DNA of 64,000 nucleotides from CAZDYP01 sp964509505 (lineage in GTDB: Bacteria > Chloroflexota > Anaerolineae > JACRMK01): assembly GCA_964509505.1 (NCBI GenBank), contig CAZDYP010000001.1, positions 1-64,000 on the forward strand, in the 5' to 3' direction. The position numbers were made by a program, and so were the translations under genes. Position 1 is the stretch's first letter, and each line of letters begins with the position of its first letter. Shown here piece by piece: positions 7,525 to 15,403 of this stretch. Below the pieces are notes generated by a model that made no database searches, was not told where the DNA came from, and worked only from the letters and a program-made list of their open reading frames with translations.

Positions 7525-9213
7525 TCACCCTTCAACCCTCTTCGACACCACCTGCGCCCCTGTCGGCCCGCTCACCCATCCGCCGAATATCGCAGAGAAC
7601 TTGCCCGCGTCGCCGCCGGCGACGACGAGGTGGATGTTGTTGGGCGACGCGAATTTGGGAATGCGTTGGTTTAATTGTTCGTTGGTGAGTTGGTTCGCAT
7701 GTTGCACGCCAAAGCGTTGCGGCGGGATGCCTTCGCCGCAATCGTCATCGCGCAAGAGTTCGCGCAACGGACGCGCCGTTGCCTCTTGAATACGATTGCG
7801 AATGTTGGCTTTCGTCCAGCCGTCGCGTTTCAACGTCTCGACATGCTCAGGACAAATCACGAGCATCACATCGCCGTAGTTGTGCAGCTTCGGATGCCAG
7901 CAACTTTCGAGCGCGAGCCCGAAACTCGTGGCGAGCGCGCGGGCGGTGCGCGAGAGCTGGTCGGCGATGCCGCGCGGCCCTTCAAGCGCGAACACCGTCA
8001 CAACATTCTCTTCTTTTTTGAAACCCCGCTCCACGTGCAACGGCTCCCACACACTCACTTCCTCGTTCTCGGCAAAGCACAGCCCAAACTTCGCGGGTGT
8101 GCCAAGCGCTGAACGCTCGACGCCGCCAGGCTTCGCGCCGCCGACGTTAGCCAGCGTCAGCTTGAGCGCGCGTCCAATCGTCGCGTTAGCGCGATTGCCA
8201 TGTCCCAACGCATTCAGTCCCGCATTCATGCCAATGCGCTGACGAATGGGCCCGTTGACGACGATGACGGGCGTCGCGCCCCACGTTGTCGCGTTGACGC
8301 CGTGGATGTTGAACTCGTCGGTGCAAACCGCTTCCAGCGCGGCGATGACGACGGGCAGATACTCTGGCTTACAACCCGCCATCACCGCGTTGATGGCGAC
8401 CTTCTCAACGGTGGCGGGCGCCAGGTTCGGCGGCACAATTGCCACCACATCTTGCGGATGGCGCGTTGTGCCTTGCAACATACGCAACACACGCTCAGGT
8501 GTTGGTGGCACGACGGGCAAGCCATCGGTCAAGCCTTGCGCAAACATGAACTCGAACTCGTCGTCGGCTGATGCAATCTCGATGCGGCGCGCACGCAATG
8601 GACTGTCTTCCGCTTCAGCCTGCAATCGTTCTACGATGCCGGGCTCAACAGACTTTGAGCCACAGCCCGGGCGCCAATCGGGGAGAGTGTTCCAGTCAAT
8701 ACTGATATTACGTGCTGGTGTCATTGCGAGCGTTTTTTGCGAAGCAATCTCCGTGCTGTCTGAGGGAGATGGCTTCGCTTCGCTCACCATGACTGTGTCG
8801 CGTGAGTTGATCGGAATACTGACTACTGAATACTGAATACTGGCTACTAACGATTGCCACTCGTCTTTGCGATAGCCGATGAGGCGGCGCAGCTCGTGTC
8901 CTTGTGCGTCGGCGAGGATGAGGGTCGGCACGGTTTCGATAGCGTAACGATATGACACATGCAACGCGGTGTCATCGAGTATTGGCAACGTGAGGTGATG
9001 ACGCTCGATGAGTACGTCGTTGCTTTCTTGTCCAACGCACCAGATGTTGACTGCGTCGCCATACGCGCGGTGCATGGCTTCGATGAGCGGCAGCGTGAGG
9101 TTGCACGTCTGACAATCTTCGCGGACGAAGCAGAGGAGCGTGGGGCGGGTAGTGGGGAAGGTGCATGATTGCCCTTGAAGGTCATTGAGAGTGAATGTGG
9201 GAAGTGTAGTCAT
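7525..9213 (-). CDS. Thioredoxin-like domain fused to a large conserved domain of unknown function
   Basis: A 562-residue two-domain protein. Residues 1 to about 118 are a thioredoxin/peroxiredoxin-like fold with CQTC at 34-37 and a cis-Pro region (VPTLILAD). Residues about 195-562 form a conserved block (GLTDGLPVVPPTPERV, MAGCKPEYLPVVIAAL, GNRANATIGRA, FCFAENE-like GLCFAENEEVS) that I recognise only as a family of unknown function often near or fused to thioredoxin domains. The linker, residues about 120-170, is encoded by two genomic repeats: a tandem 'ctgaatactgaata' stretch and a 74-bp 'cattgcgag' element. The C-terminal tail of the first domain thus may be degraded. It is the last of a minus-strand group with the STAND regulator upstream (22 nt apart). 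Confidence 0.75.
   Translation of the reverse strand: MTTLPTFTLNDLQGQSCTFPTTRPTLLCFVREDCQTCNLTLPLIEAMHRAYGDAVNIWCVGQESNDVLIERHHLTLPILDDTALHVSYRYAIETVPTLILADAQGHELRRLIGYRKDEWQSLVASIQYSVVSIPINSRDTVMVSEAKPSPSDSTEIASQKTLAMTPARNISIDWNTLPDWRPGCGSKSVEPGIVERLQAEAEDSPLRARRIEIASADDEFEFMFAQGLTDGLPVVPPTPERVLRMLQGTTRHPQDVVAIVPPNLAPATVEKVAINAVMAGCKPEYLPVVIAALEAVCTDEFNIHGVNATTWGATPVIVVNGPIRQRIGMNAGLNALGHGNRANATIGRALKLTLANVGGAKPGGVERSALGTPAKFGLCFAENEEVSVWEPLHVERGFKKEENVVTVFALEGPRGIADQLSRTARALATSFGLALESCWHPKLHNYGDVMLVICPEHVETLKRDGWTKANIRNRIQEATARPLRELLRDDDCGEGIPPQRFGVQHANQLTNEQLNQRIPKFASPNNIHLVVAGGDAGKFSAIFGGWVSGPTGAQVVSKRVEG
8720..8793 (-). repeat. 'cattgcgag' palindromic element inside a coding sequence
   Basis: GTCATTGCGAGCG at 8720-8732 is matched by the decayed complement CGCTCACCATGAC at 8781-8793, with GCGAAGCAATCTCC inside. 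The same element, better conserved, is intergenic at 11774-11868. Here it is translated as part of the linker between the thioredoxin and the C-terminal domain. Confidence 0.75.
8815..8849 (-). repeat. Short tandem word repeat (ACTGAAT/ACTGGCT) inside a coding sequence
   Basis: Degenerate tandem copies of a seven- to eight-base word (tactgaa, tactgga, tactgact) read in frame as QYSVVS and neighbours at about residues 122-133 of the thioredoxin fusion. Same word family as 14313-14388, 15315-15346, 31556-31588 and 57820-57868. Confidence 0.7.
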
Positions 9214-9235
9214 CGTATAAAAAGCCTTGTGAGAA

Positions 9236-11755
9236 TTATTGTAATCCCTTCTCCTTCGCCCACTGTCGCACCTGTGAGCGCGCCGTGAAGCCTAACTTGT
9301 TGAAGATGTTGCTGACGTGCGTCTCAATCGTGCGTTCACCCAACACCAACTTCTCGGCGATCTCGCGGTTGCTCAGTCCTTGCCCGACGAGCGCGGCGAC
9401 TTCACGCTCGCGCGCGGTCAAGCCACCTACAGACCCGAAGGGTTTGGCAAACCCTTCGGGTCTCTCTGGAACTTGCAACAACTCCGCTTCGGCGAGTGCT
9501 TGGCGCAATGTCAACTTGCTTCCCGCTTCCCACGCGACGTTGAACGCTTCGTCGCCCAGTTGCGTTCGCAATGCCTCACGCTCGCGCTCAAATTCGGGGC
9601 GATCATCAGGTGTGATGACTCTATAAACGAATGAGTGTCGTGTGTTCACTGTACTGAGCCAGCGCGCTGCATTCTGCCCTTGTCCAACCACACGCGCCAG
9701 CGCGGCAAATCCCAACAGACAATGTGCTAATGGAAATGTAGTTTCCGACTTACGTGCTAACACCAGCGCTTCTGTGAGATGTAGGCGTGCTTCCCTGTAA
9801 TGCCCTTCAGTCGCCGCGACTCGTCCCAACGCAACGAATATATTATCGGTGCCTATGGGATTGTCCAGTTTGTCTCGGATTGCCAGTCCCTCTTCCAGCC
9901 ATTGTCGCGCCCGCGCGTAATCCCCTTGCACGCGCGCTGCTTCTCCAAGCATGTAGGACGCATTCGAGATCAGGAGATCATAACCTCCTTCCCGCGCCCG
10001 CGCCAGCAGGTCTGCAAAAATGGCTTGTCCTGCCGGATAATTTCCTGTATGGTAATCCAGTGAGCCAAGCGCCATGAGTGAGACATAGATTTGAGCAACG
10101 TCACCCGACTCGCGCGCTAAGCCAACGCTCTCATCTAAGAGGACACGCGCCGTGGCGAGGTCGCCCTGTCTCCCAACAGCAAGGGCTTGTGCAACCAAGG
10201 TGCTCGCCAAAAAGCTCTTATGCCCCGTTTGTCGCAAGAGCGACAGACTACGCTCGGTGAATGCACGTGCGTTGGGCATGTCACCTTGCATAAACATAAA
10301 ATGTGCTGCCAAACGCAAAGCACGACCATACCAGGTGCGCTCTTCGGCGGGCGCGGTAGTGTCAGTTTCAAGCTGTGGATTGAGCGCCAATGCCTGCTCA
10401 AGCCACTGTCGTCCTTCGGCAAGGTGGCTGTACACATGCCATAACACATACACCCTTACACTCAAGCGCAACGCTGCTGCTGGGTCGGGCGTGTTCATCG
10501 CCCAACCCAACGCCGCGCGCAAATTGTCCACCTCGCGCACCAGACGCTGCCACTTATCCAGTTGCACAACAGTCATACTGCTTGGCGCAACGGTTGGGGT
10601 AAACGCTAAGAAGTACGCGAGATGGCGCGAGCGCACCGCCTCACTCTCCCCCGACTCCGCCAACTTCTCCAACGCATACTCACGGATCGTCTCCAACATG
10701 CGATAGCGTGGCGCAACGCTCTCCTCATCCAACAGCACCAACGACTTGTCCACCAGATGCGTCAGCATCTCCAGAATGCCAGTCGGCAGTAGCCAGTCGT
10801 CAGTCGGCAGATGTATCTGCTGGCTACCGACGACTGAGGACTGGCTACTGCACACTGCTTCTGCCGCCTCCAACGTCCACCCGCCCGCGAACACGGACAA
10901 GCGTCGCAACAACACCCGCTCGGGTTCGGATAACAGATTGTGACTCCAATCAATCGCCGCGCGCAAGGTTTGTTGGCGGCGCAACGCGGTGCGGCTGCCG
11001 CCCGTCAGCAAGAGGAAACGACTGTGCAAGCGTTCCGCGACTTGTTCGACGCGCATGGCTTTGACGCGCGCCGCTGCCAACTCAATGGCGAGTGGGATGC
11101 CATCCAAGCGTTGACAGATTTGCGCGACCGCTGCGGTGTTGGCGTCGGTCAACTGAAACGTAGCTTGCACCGCCTGTGCGCGGTCAACAAACAACTGCAC
11201 GGATTCCAACTGCGCGAGCTCGGTAGTTGGAATTTGAGAATTGGGATTTGGGATTTCTAGCGACGGCACTTGAAAGGTGCGCTCACCTGTGATGCCGAGC
11301 GCCTCACGGCTGGTGGCTAAAATTTTCACGTGGGGACAGGCGTGCAACACGCTATCCGCGAATTGCGCGCACGCATCAATCAGATGTTCACAGTTGTCGA
11401 GCAGGAGCAACAACTGTTTGGCGCGCAACCAATCCAGGAGCGTCGCCATGATGGGGCGCCCTGGTTCTTCGCGCACACCCAAGACGGTGGCAACGGTTTG
11501 CGGGACGAGCGCGGGGTCGGCGAGCGGCGCGAGTTCGATGAACCACACGCCATCGGGGAACGCCAGACCCGAAGGGTTTTGGAAACCCTTCGGGTCTGCA
11601 ACCTGCAACGCGAGGCGTGTCTTACCCGTGCCGCCCACGCCCGTGAGCGTGAGCAGATGCGTCGTGGCGAGCAGCTGCTTGAGGTGCGTCATCGCCTGTT
11701 CGCGTCCGATGAAACTGGTCGGTTGAATGGGGAGGTTATGCGGGATCGTTGGCAT
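9236..11755 (-). CDS. STAND regulator: NB-ARC ATPase, TPR and LuxR-type HTH (paralogue A)
   Basis: An 839-residue large ATP-dependent regulator. Walker A GVGGTGKT is at residues 39-46, Walker B LLLLLDN at 114-120, then winged-helix and NB-ARC elements, a helical TPR-like sensor region (about 400-720), and a C-terminal LuxR/GerE DNA-binding helix-turn-helix (GGLTAREREVAALVGQGLS, about 775-839). Such proteins bind a ligand with the repeats, hydrolyse ATP and activate target promoters. Three kinds of genomic repeats are embedded in frame: a 33-nt hairpin right after Walker A (residues 54-64), a second hairpin just before the HTH, and tandem word repeats in two linkers. Paralogues lie at 12784 and 40318. 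Ligand and targets are unknown. Confidence 0.88.
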   Translation of the reverse strand: MPTIPHNLPIQPTSFIGREQAMTHLKQLLATTHLLTLTGVGGTGKTRLALQVADPKGFQNPSGLAFPDGVWFIELAPLADPALVPQTVATVLGVREEPGRPIMATLLDWLRAKQLLLLLDNCEHLIDACAQFADSVLHACPHVKILATSREALGITGERTFQVPSLEIPNPNSQIPTTELAQLESVQLFVDRAQAVQATFQLTDANTAAVAQICQRLDGIPLAIELAAARVKAMRVEQVAERLHSRFLLLTGGSRTALRRQQTLRAAIDWSHNLLSEPERVLLRRLSVFAGGWTLEAAEAVCSSQSSVVGSQQIHLPTDDWLLPTGILEMLTHLVDKSLVLLDEESVAPRYRMLETIREYALEKLAESGESEAVRSRHLAYFLAFTPTVAPSSMTVVQLDKWQRLVREVDNLRAALGWAMNTPDPAAALRLSVRVYVLWHVYSHLAEGRQWLEQALALNPQLETDTTAPAEERTWYGRALRLAAHFMFMQGDMPNARAFTERSLSLLRQTGHKSFLASTLVAQALAVGRQGDLATARVLLDESVGLARESGDVAQIYVSLMALGSLDYHTGNYPAGQAIFADLLARAREGGYDLLISNASYMLGEAARVQGDYARARQWLEEGLAIRDKLDNPIGTDNIFVALGRVAATEGHYREARLHLTEALVLARKSETTFPLAHCLLGFAALARVVGQGQNAARWLSTVNTRHSFVYRVITPDDRPEFEREREALRTQLGDEAFNVAWEAGSKLTLRQALAEAELLQVPERPEGFAKPFGSVGGLTAREREVAALVGQGLSNREIAEKLVLGERTIETHVSNIFNKLGFTARSQVRQWAKEKGLQ
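9431..9463 (-). repeat. 33-nt perfect hairpin, intragenic (copy 1)
   Basis: Arms AGACCCGAAGGGTTT and AAACCCTTCGGGTCT (15 bp, no mismatch) flank the loop GGC. It is in frame in regulator A, immediately before the LuxR domain, and is read as RPEGFAKPFGS. This reading phase differs from the other three copies. Confidence 0.9.
10780..10857 (-). repeat. Inverted tandem word repeat inside regulator A
   Basis: Copies of AGTCGGC/AGTAGCC/AGTCGTC run into a central ATGTATCT and then their reverse complement (GGCTACC, GACGACTG, GGCTACTG), forming a long imperfect hairpin. It is read in frame as SSQSSVVGSQQIHLPTDD, a stretch missing from paralogue C at the same place. Confidence 0.75.
11222..11262 (-). 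repeat. Tandem TTGGGAT-type repeat inside regulator A
   Basis: Degenerate repeats (ttggaat, ttgagaa, ttgggat, ttgggat) are read in frame as EIPNPNSQIPTTE, in the linker following the NB-ARC core. The minus-strand coding side is CCCAAT-rich, like the repeats at 32199-32254. Confidence 0.65.
11565..11597 (-). repeat. 33-nt perfect hairpin, intragenic (copy 2)
   Basis: Same 15-bp arms as copy 1 with loop TGG. It encodes DPKGFQNPSGL, eight residues after the Walker A motif of regulator A. In paralogue C the same site has only five residues (SDMLD) between VA and AF. Confidence 0.9.
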
Positions 11756-11773
11756 AAGCGTATAAGCAGCTCA

Positions 11774-11868
11774 CGTTACGCAAAGCCGTCATTGCGAGCG
11801 ATTGTTGCGAAGCAATCTCCACGCCGAAAGCGGGGGTTGCTTCGCTCCGCTCGCAATGACCGCGTAAC
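11774..11868. repeat. 'cattgcgag' palindromic element between regulator A and an unknown operon
   Basis: GTTACGC and GTCATTGCGAGCG on the left (11774-11780, 11788-11800) match CGCTCGCAATGAC and GCGTAAC on the right (11848-11860, 11862-11868); the 13-bp core arms are perfect. GCGAAGCAATCTCC lies inside. This is a widespread bacterial repeat type; a decayed copy is inside the gene at 7525-9213. Confidence 0.8.
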
Positions 11869-11898
11869 ATGAATAAGCAGATAAAAAATGAGTGATAG

Positions 11899-12213
11899 TT
11901 AAGCTGGCACAGTGACAGCTTTCCTCGTGGTTGGAATGTGACACTCGCGGTCAAGCTCATGCACTGCCTCGTCGTAAAGCAAGGGCAAGGGTTCAATCGC
12001 CAACCATTTGAGATTACGCCCACTCCACAACGCTTCGAGCTGCTCCAGTGTCAACTGCCGTTGGCGAATCTCTGCATTGTAACGCGCGCCTAAATGCTCC
12101 CATGACAATGGGTAACGCAAGATCACGTGACCATCAGCTCTTTCGATAGCATAGGCGTCAGTGTACCATTTGCCTCGTTCATCTTTGCGTTGCAAACGTC
12201 GCACACGGGTCAT
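11899..12213 (-). CDS. Conserved-looking hypothetical protein (104 aa)
   Basis: A 104-residue protein with no membrane segment or signal peptide, rich in charged and aromatic residues (RKDERGKWYTDAYAIER, DGHVILRYPLSWEHLG). I do not recognise a family. The ATG lies three bases after the stop of the 167-residue gene, so the two are almost surely co-transcribed and translationally coupled. Together they sit between STAND regulators B and A on the same strand, and regulator A follows after a palindromic repeat. The small paired layout resembles toxin-antitoxin or effector-immunity pairs, but no motif supports either. Confidence 0.6.
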   Translation of the reverse strand: MTRVRRLQRKDERGKWYTDAYAIERADGHVILRYPLSWEHLGARYNAEIRQRQLTLEQLEALWSGRNLKWLAIEPLPLLYDEAVHELDRECHIPTTRKAVTVPA

Positions 12214-12216
12214 GTA

Positions 12217-12720
12217 TTACCTACCTTTCAAACGCTCTAACCAGCGACGCGCTTCTGCCTCTCGCTCCGTTTCGAGCAAGAACACGCCGATGGCGCTTTC
12301 TAGCAAGTAGTCCAAATCGGTCTCGTCGTCACGATTGGCTTTGAGCAACGTCGCCACTTCAAAACGCTGTCCATACTTTCGCAGCAAGACATCTTGCAGA
12401 TACAGATGCTCCTCATATAAGGCGGCGACATGCACTTCGAGGTGTTGCGCCAGAATCTGTGAAAGTGCGCGACGCCCATAGCGTAAGGGTCTGATGCCCT
12501 GTCGCACAAGGCCGCGAATTTGCACGACCTCGTGGATGATGATGCTGGCGCCATACTCGTCGCCGAAGTGAACGGCTTCATCCCAGACATTGCTGGGCAA
12601 ATCGCCTTGCAAAATAGCGAGGTACTTTTCGACCATCTCCAAGTCTTGCGCCGTGATGCCGTAGCGGTTTATGCCCACAGGGTCAAACCGCTTAAGCAAG
12701 CGTGCATAATTGGTAGTCAT
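12217..12720 (-). CDS. Hypothetical helical protein (167 aa) paired with the 104-aa gene
   Basis: A 167-residue soluble, mostly helical protein. It has a HEVVQIR segment near residue 63 that looks like part of a zinc-protease helix but lacks the second histidine of HExxH, so catalysis is not claimed. An ITAQDLEMVEKYLAILQGD start and an acidic middle (RDDETDLDYLLESAIGVFLLETEREAEARRWLERL) are the other notable parts. It is the first of two coupled minus-strand genes. Family unknown to me. Confidence 0.6.
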   Translation of the reverse strand: MTTNYARLLKRFDPVGINRYGITAQDLEMVEKYLAILQGDLPSNVWDEAVHFGDEYGASIIIHEVVQIRGLVRQGIRPLRYGRRALSQILAQHLEVHVAALYEEHLYLQDVLLRKYGQRFEVATLLKANRDDETDLDYLLESAIGVFLLETEREAEARRWLERLKGR

Positions 12721-12783
12721 AGTCTATCACCGATTCAAGCAGGTTGCCCAACACCATCACACTCAAGCCATTCACTACTCAGT

Positions 12784-15306
12784 CTAATCTAGTCCCTGCT
12801 CCTTCACCCACCGCCGCACCTCCGCGCGGCGCGTGAAGCCCAACTTGTTGAAGATGCTGCTGACATGCGATTCTACTGTGCGCTCGCCAATGACGAGCGA
12901 TTCTGCGATCTCGCGATTGCTCATGCCTTGTGCGACGAGTGAAGCGACTTCGCGCTCGCGCGCCGTCAACCCACCAAAATCTTGTTTGGCGGTTGGGATT
13001 TGGGGTTTGGGAGTTGGGATTTCTGTAGGTTCGGTGAGCGCGAGCGCGACTGCTTCATCCAACGTCATGCGTCGTCCTGCTTCCCACGCCGCATTGAAAT
13101 CCGCTTCGGAGAATTGCATGCGCACCGTGGCGAGGGTATGCTCTTGTTCACGTTGATTAACAGGCCAACGATACTGACTACCTCTGGCTTCAAGAAAGGC
13201 TTGGATAGCTCCACATAGTCGTGTGGCTCGTTCCAAGTGTCCTCGTGCAGCTCTCACGCTGGCGAGCGTCATCAGGCAGGCGGCCAGGTTTGGAATGTCT
13301 TCCAATTCTTTTGCCAGCACAAGGCTTTCTCTCGCCAACATTTCTGCCCGCGCAGGGTCGCCTTGCTGCACTGCTACCGCCGCCATAAACTGGAGCAATA
13401 CTGCCCGCACGTTTTTGTCTCCCGTTGCACGCTGTAGGGCCAAACCTTCCTCGCCCAACTGTTGCGCCGTGGCGTAGTCGCCCTCAGCCAAAAAAAGACT
13501 CCCTAGTCTACTGAGTGTGCGGGCGATTTGAATTTTGTCACCGAACTCCCGCGCGCGAGTCAAGCCCTGTGCATACCATGAGTGCGCGGCGGCATAATCA
13601 CCTTGAGACTCTGCTACCGACCCTAACCCGAGCAACGATACTACCGTTGTTGCTTTATCACCTAGGGTCCGACCGATAGACAGGCTTTCCTCAAGGTGTG
13701 CTTGTGCTGTTGCGTAGTCGCCGTGCATCCTAAACATATTGCCCAGGAGTCGCAGCGAAAGAGCCATGCCTCGTCTATCTCCAACGTCCCGCGAGATACT
13801 CAATCCCTCTTCACTGTATGAGCGTGCTAAGGCGAGGTCGCCTTGCCGAAAAGCTAATCTGCCAACAGCGATAAGCCCCCTTGCACGCGCGACGGTTTGT
13901 GCTTCCGCTCCGACGTGCGCTAAGGCAGCGGTTAAACGCTCACGTCCTTCACTCACAGGACCGCGTGAAAACCAGAAACTCCACAGCGCCGCTGCCAACC
14001 TCAGGCCCGCAACCGCGTCGCTGCTGTGCAACGCCCAATCCAGCGCCGCTCGGATGTTATCGTACTCCACCTCCAACCGATTGAACCATATCGCTTGCTC
14101 AGGACCTTCTAGTTTCGACTCGGCAGCTTCAGCGAACTGCACGAAAAAGGTGAGATGCCGCTCGCGCACTGGCTCGCTCTCACCTGAAGCCAACAACTTC
14201 TCGCGCGCATATTGCCGCACCGTCTCCAACATTCGGTAGCGTGTCTGTCCCTCAAACTCCTCTGTGATTACAAGCGATTTGTTGACGAGTTGGGTTAGCA
14301 AGTCCAGCACCTCATCAGTAGCCAGTAGCCAGTCGTCAGTAGTCAGATGGGGCTGGCTACTGGTTACTGACGACTGTCTACTGCATACCGCCTCCGCCGC
14401 CTCCAGTGTCCACCCACCCGCGAACACGGAGAGGCGTAACAACAGGGTGCACTCAGGCGCGGTCAACAAACTGTAACTCCAATCAATCGCCGCGCGCAGC
14501 GTTTGTTGGCGCGGCACCGCCGTGCGACTACCGCCCGTCAACAAGCGAAAGCGATCATCCAAGCGCGCTGCAATTTGCTCGACGGAGAGAGCCTTCACAC
14601 GCGCCGCCGCGAGTTCGAGCGCGAGCGGGATGCCATCCAAGCGTTGACAAATCTGCACGACGGCAGCTGCGTTGGCTTCCGTCAACTGGAAATGCGATTG
14701 CACCGCCTGTGCGCGCTCGACAAACAGTTGCACGGATTCCAGTTGCGCGAGCTCAGCCGTTGGGAGTTGGGAATTGGGAGTTGGGAGTTGCAGCGAGGGC
14801 ACTTGAAAGGTTTGTTCACCCGCGATGCCGAGTGCCTCGCGACTCGTGGCTAAAATCTTCACATCGGGGCACGCATGTAACATGGTGTCCGCGAATTGCG
14901 CGCACGCATCAATCAGATGTTCGCAGTTGTCGAGGAGGAGTAACAGAGATTTCGCACGCAACCAATCCACGAGCGTCGCCGTGATGGGACGCCCCTGTTC
15001 TTCGCGCACACCCAAGACCGAGGCGACGGTTTGCGGCACGAGCGAAGGATCAGCGAGTGGCGCGAGCTCGATGAACCACACGCCATCGGGGAACGCCAGC
15101 CCCGAAGGGTTTTGGAAACCCTTCGGGGCTGCAATTTGCAAGGCGAGGCGGGTCTTGCCCGTGCCGCCGACGCCCGTGAGGGTGAGCAGCTGCGTGGTGG
15201 CGAGCAGTTGCTTGATTTGCGCCATCACCTGTTCGCGCCCGATGAAACTCGTCGGTTGGAGGGGAAGATTATGTAAAAGCACGGACCCTCCGCTCACTCT
15301 CGACAT
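12784..15306 (-). CDS. STAND regulator: NB-ARC ATPase, TPR and LuxR-type HTH (paralogue B)
   Basis: An 840-residue paralogue of regulator A with the same order: Walker A GVGGTGKT at about 45-52, NB-ARC, at least seven TPR-like repeats with GDYATAQ/GDLALAR signatures, and a C-terminal LuxR HTH (GGLTAREREVASLVAQGMS). The first ATG is at 15306. Upstream frame to a GTG at 15333 is made of tandem word repeats, and a GTG at 15282 with GGAGGG only three bases before it is another option; the start is therefore uncertain. One 33-nt hairpin is embedded after Walker A, and three tandem-word repeats lie in linkers. It probably arose with A by duplication. Ligand and targets are unknown. Confidence 0.87.
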   Translation of the reverse strand: MSRVSGGSVLLHNLPLQPTSFIGREQVMAQIKQLLATTQLLTLTGVGGTGKTRLALQIAAPKGFQNPSGLAFPDGVWFIELAPLADPSLVPQTVASVLGVREEQGRPITATLVDWLRAKSLLLLLDNCEHLIDACAQFADTMLHACPDVKILATSREALGIAGEQTFQVPSLQLPTPNSQLPTAELAQLESVQLFVERAQAVQSHFQLTEANAAAVVQICQRLDGIPLALELAAARVKALSVEQIAARLDDRFRLLTGGSRTAVPRQQTLRAAIDWSYSLLTAPECTLLLRLSVFAGGWTLEAAEAVCSRQSSVTSSQPHLTTDDWLLATDEVLDLLTQLVNKSLVITEEFEGQTRYRMLETVRQYAREKLLASGESEPVRERHLTFFVQFAEAAESKLEGPEQAIWFNRLEVEYDNIRAALDWALHSSDAVAGLRLAAALWSFWFSRGPVSEGRERLTAALAHVGAEAQTVARARGLIAVGRLAFRQGDLALARSYSEEGLSISRDVGDRRGMALSLRLLGNMFRMHGDYATAQAHLEESLSIGRTLGDKATTVVSLLGLGSVAESQGDYAAAHSWYAQGLTRAREFGDKIQIARTLSRLGSLFLAEGDYATAQQLGEEGLALQRATGDKNVRAVLLQFMAAVAVQQGDPARAEMLARESLVLAKELEDIPNLAACLMTLASVRAARGHLERATRLCGAIQAFLEARGSQYRWPVNQREQEHTLATVRMQFSEADFNAAWEAGRRMTLDEAVALALTEPTEIPTPKPQIPTAKQDFGGLTAREREVASLVAQGMSNREIAESLVIGERTVESHVSSIFNKLGFTRRAEVRRWVKEQGLD
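12990..13023 (-). repeat. Tandem TTGGGAT-type repeat inside regulator B
   Basis: Degenerate copies (ttgggat, ttggggt, ttgggag, ttgggat) are read in frame as EIPTPKPQIPTA just before the LuxR domain, the same linker where regulator A carries a 33-nt hairpin. Confidence 0.65.
14313..14388 (-). repeat. Inverted tandem word repeat inside regulator B
   Basis: Copies of CAGTAGC and CAGTCGT are followed by a short spacer and the reverse complements CTACTGG and GACTGTC. It is read in frame as RQSSVTSSQPHLTTDDWLLAT, at the site homologous to the repeat at 10780-10857 in regulator A. Confidence 0.75.
14759..14790 (-). repeat. Tandem TTGGGAG-type repeat inside regulator B
   Basis: Four near-perfect copies (ttgggag, ttgggaa, ttgggag, ttgggag) are read in frame as LQLPTPNSQLPT in the linker after the NB-ARC core. 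Confidence 0.7.
15098..15130 (-). repeat. 33-nt perfect hairpin, intragenic (copy 3, covarying)
   Basis: Arms AGCCCCGAAGGGTTT and AAACCCTTCGGGGCT with loop TGG. Relative to the other copies position 3 (A to C) and its partner (T to G) both changed, so the stem stays perfect. It encodes AAPKGFQNPSGL after Walker A of regulator B. Confidence 0.9.
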
Positions 15307-15314
15307 CAAATCTG

Positions 15315-15346
15315 ATGACTGAACACTGAACACTGATTACTGAACA
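15315..15346. repeat. Tandem word repeat at the start of regulator B
   Basis: Four copies of a CTGAACA/CTGATTA word lie between regulator B and ruvA. They overlap the extended reading frame of regulator B, which makes its true start hard to call. Confidence 0.65.
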
Positions 15347-15390
15347 CGGCTTGTATGATAGTCGTTTAGGCATGGCGCGTCAAGACATTG

Positions 15391-15396
15391 TATAAT
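15391..15396 (+). promoter_or_regulatory. -10 box for a near-leaderless ruvA transcript
   Basis: TATAAT at 15391-15396 lies seven bases before the ruvA ATG at 15404, which places the expected transcription start at or beside the start codon. No strong -35 box is seen. Confidence 0.5.
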
Positions 15397-15403
15397 CGTC
15401 GCC

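Noticed and set aside
12217..12720. Zinc protease from the HEVVQIR segment
   Set aside because: The second His of HExxH is absent and no downstream ligand is evident.
11899..12720. Toxin-antitoxin pair
   Set aside because: Paired layout only; neither protein shows a known toxin or antitoxin fold.
10780..15346. Repeated CAGTAGT words could be a CRISPR array
   Set aside because: Units are seven to eight bases, with no spacers of constant length and no cas genes; they are tandem word repeats, partly inside genes.
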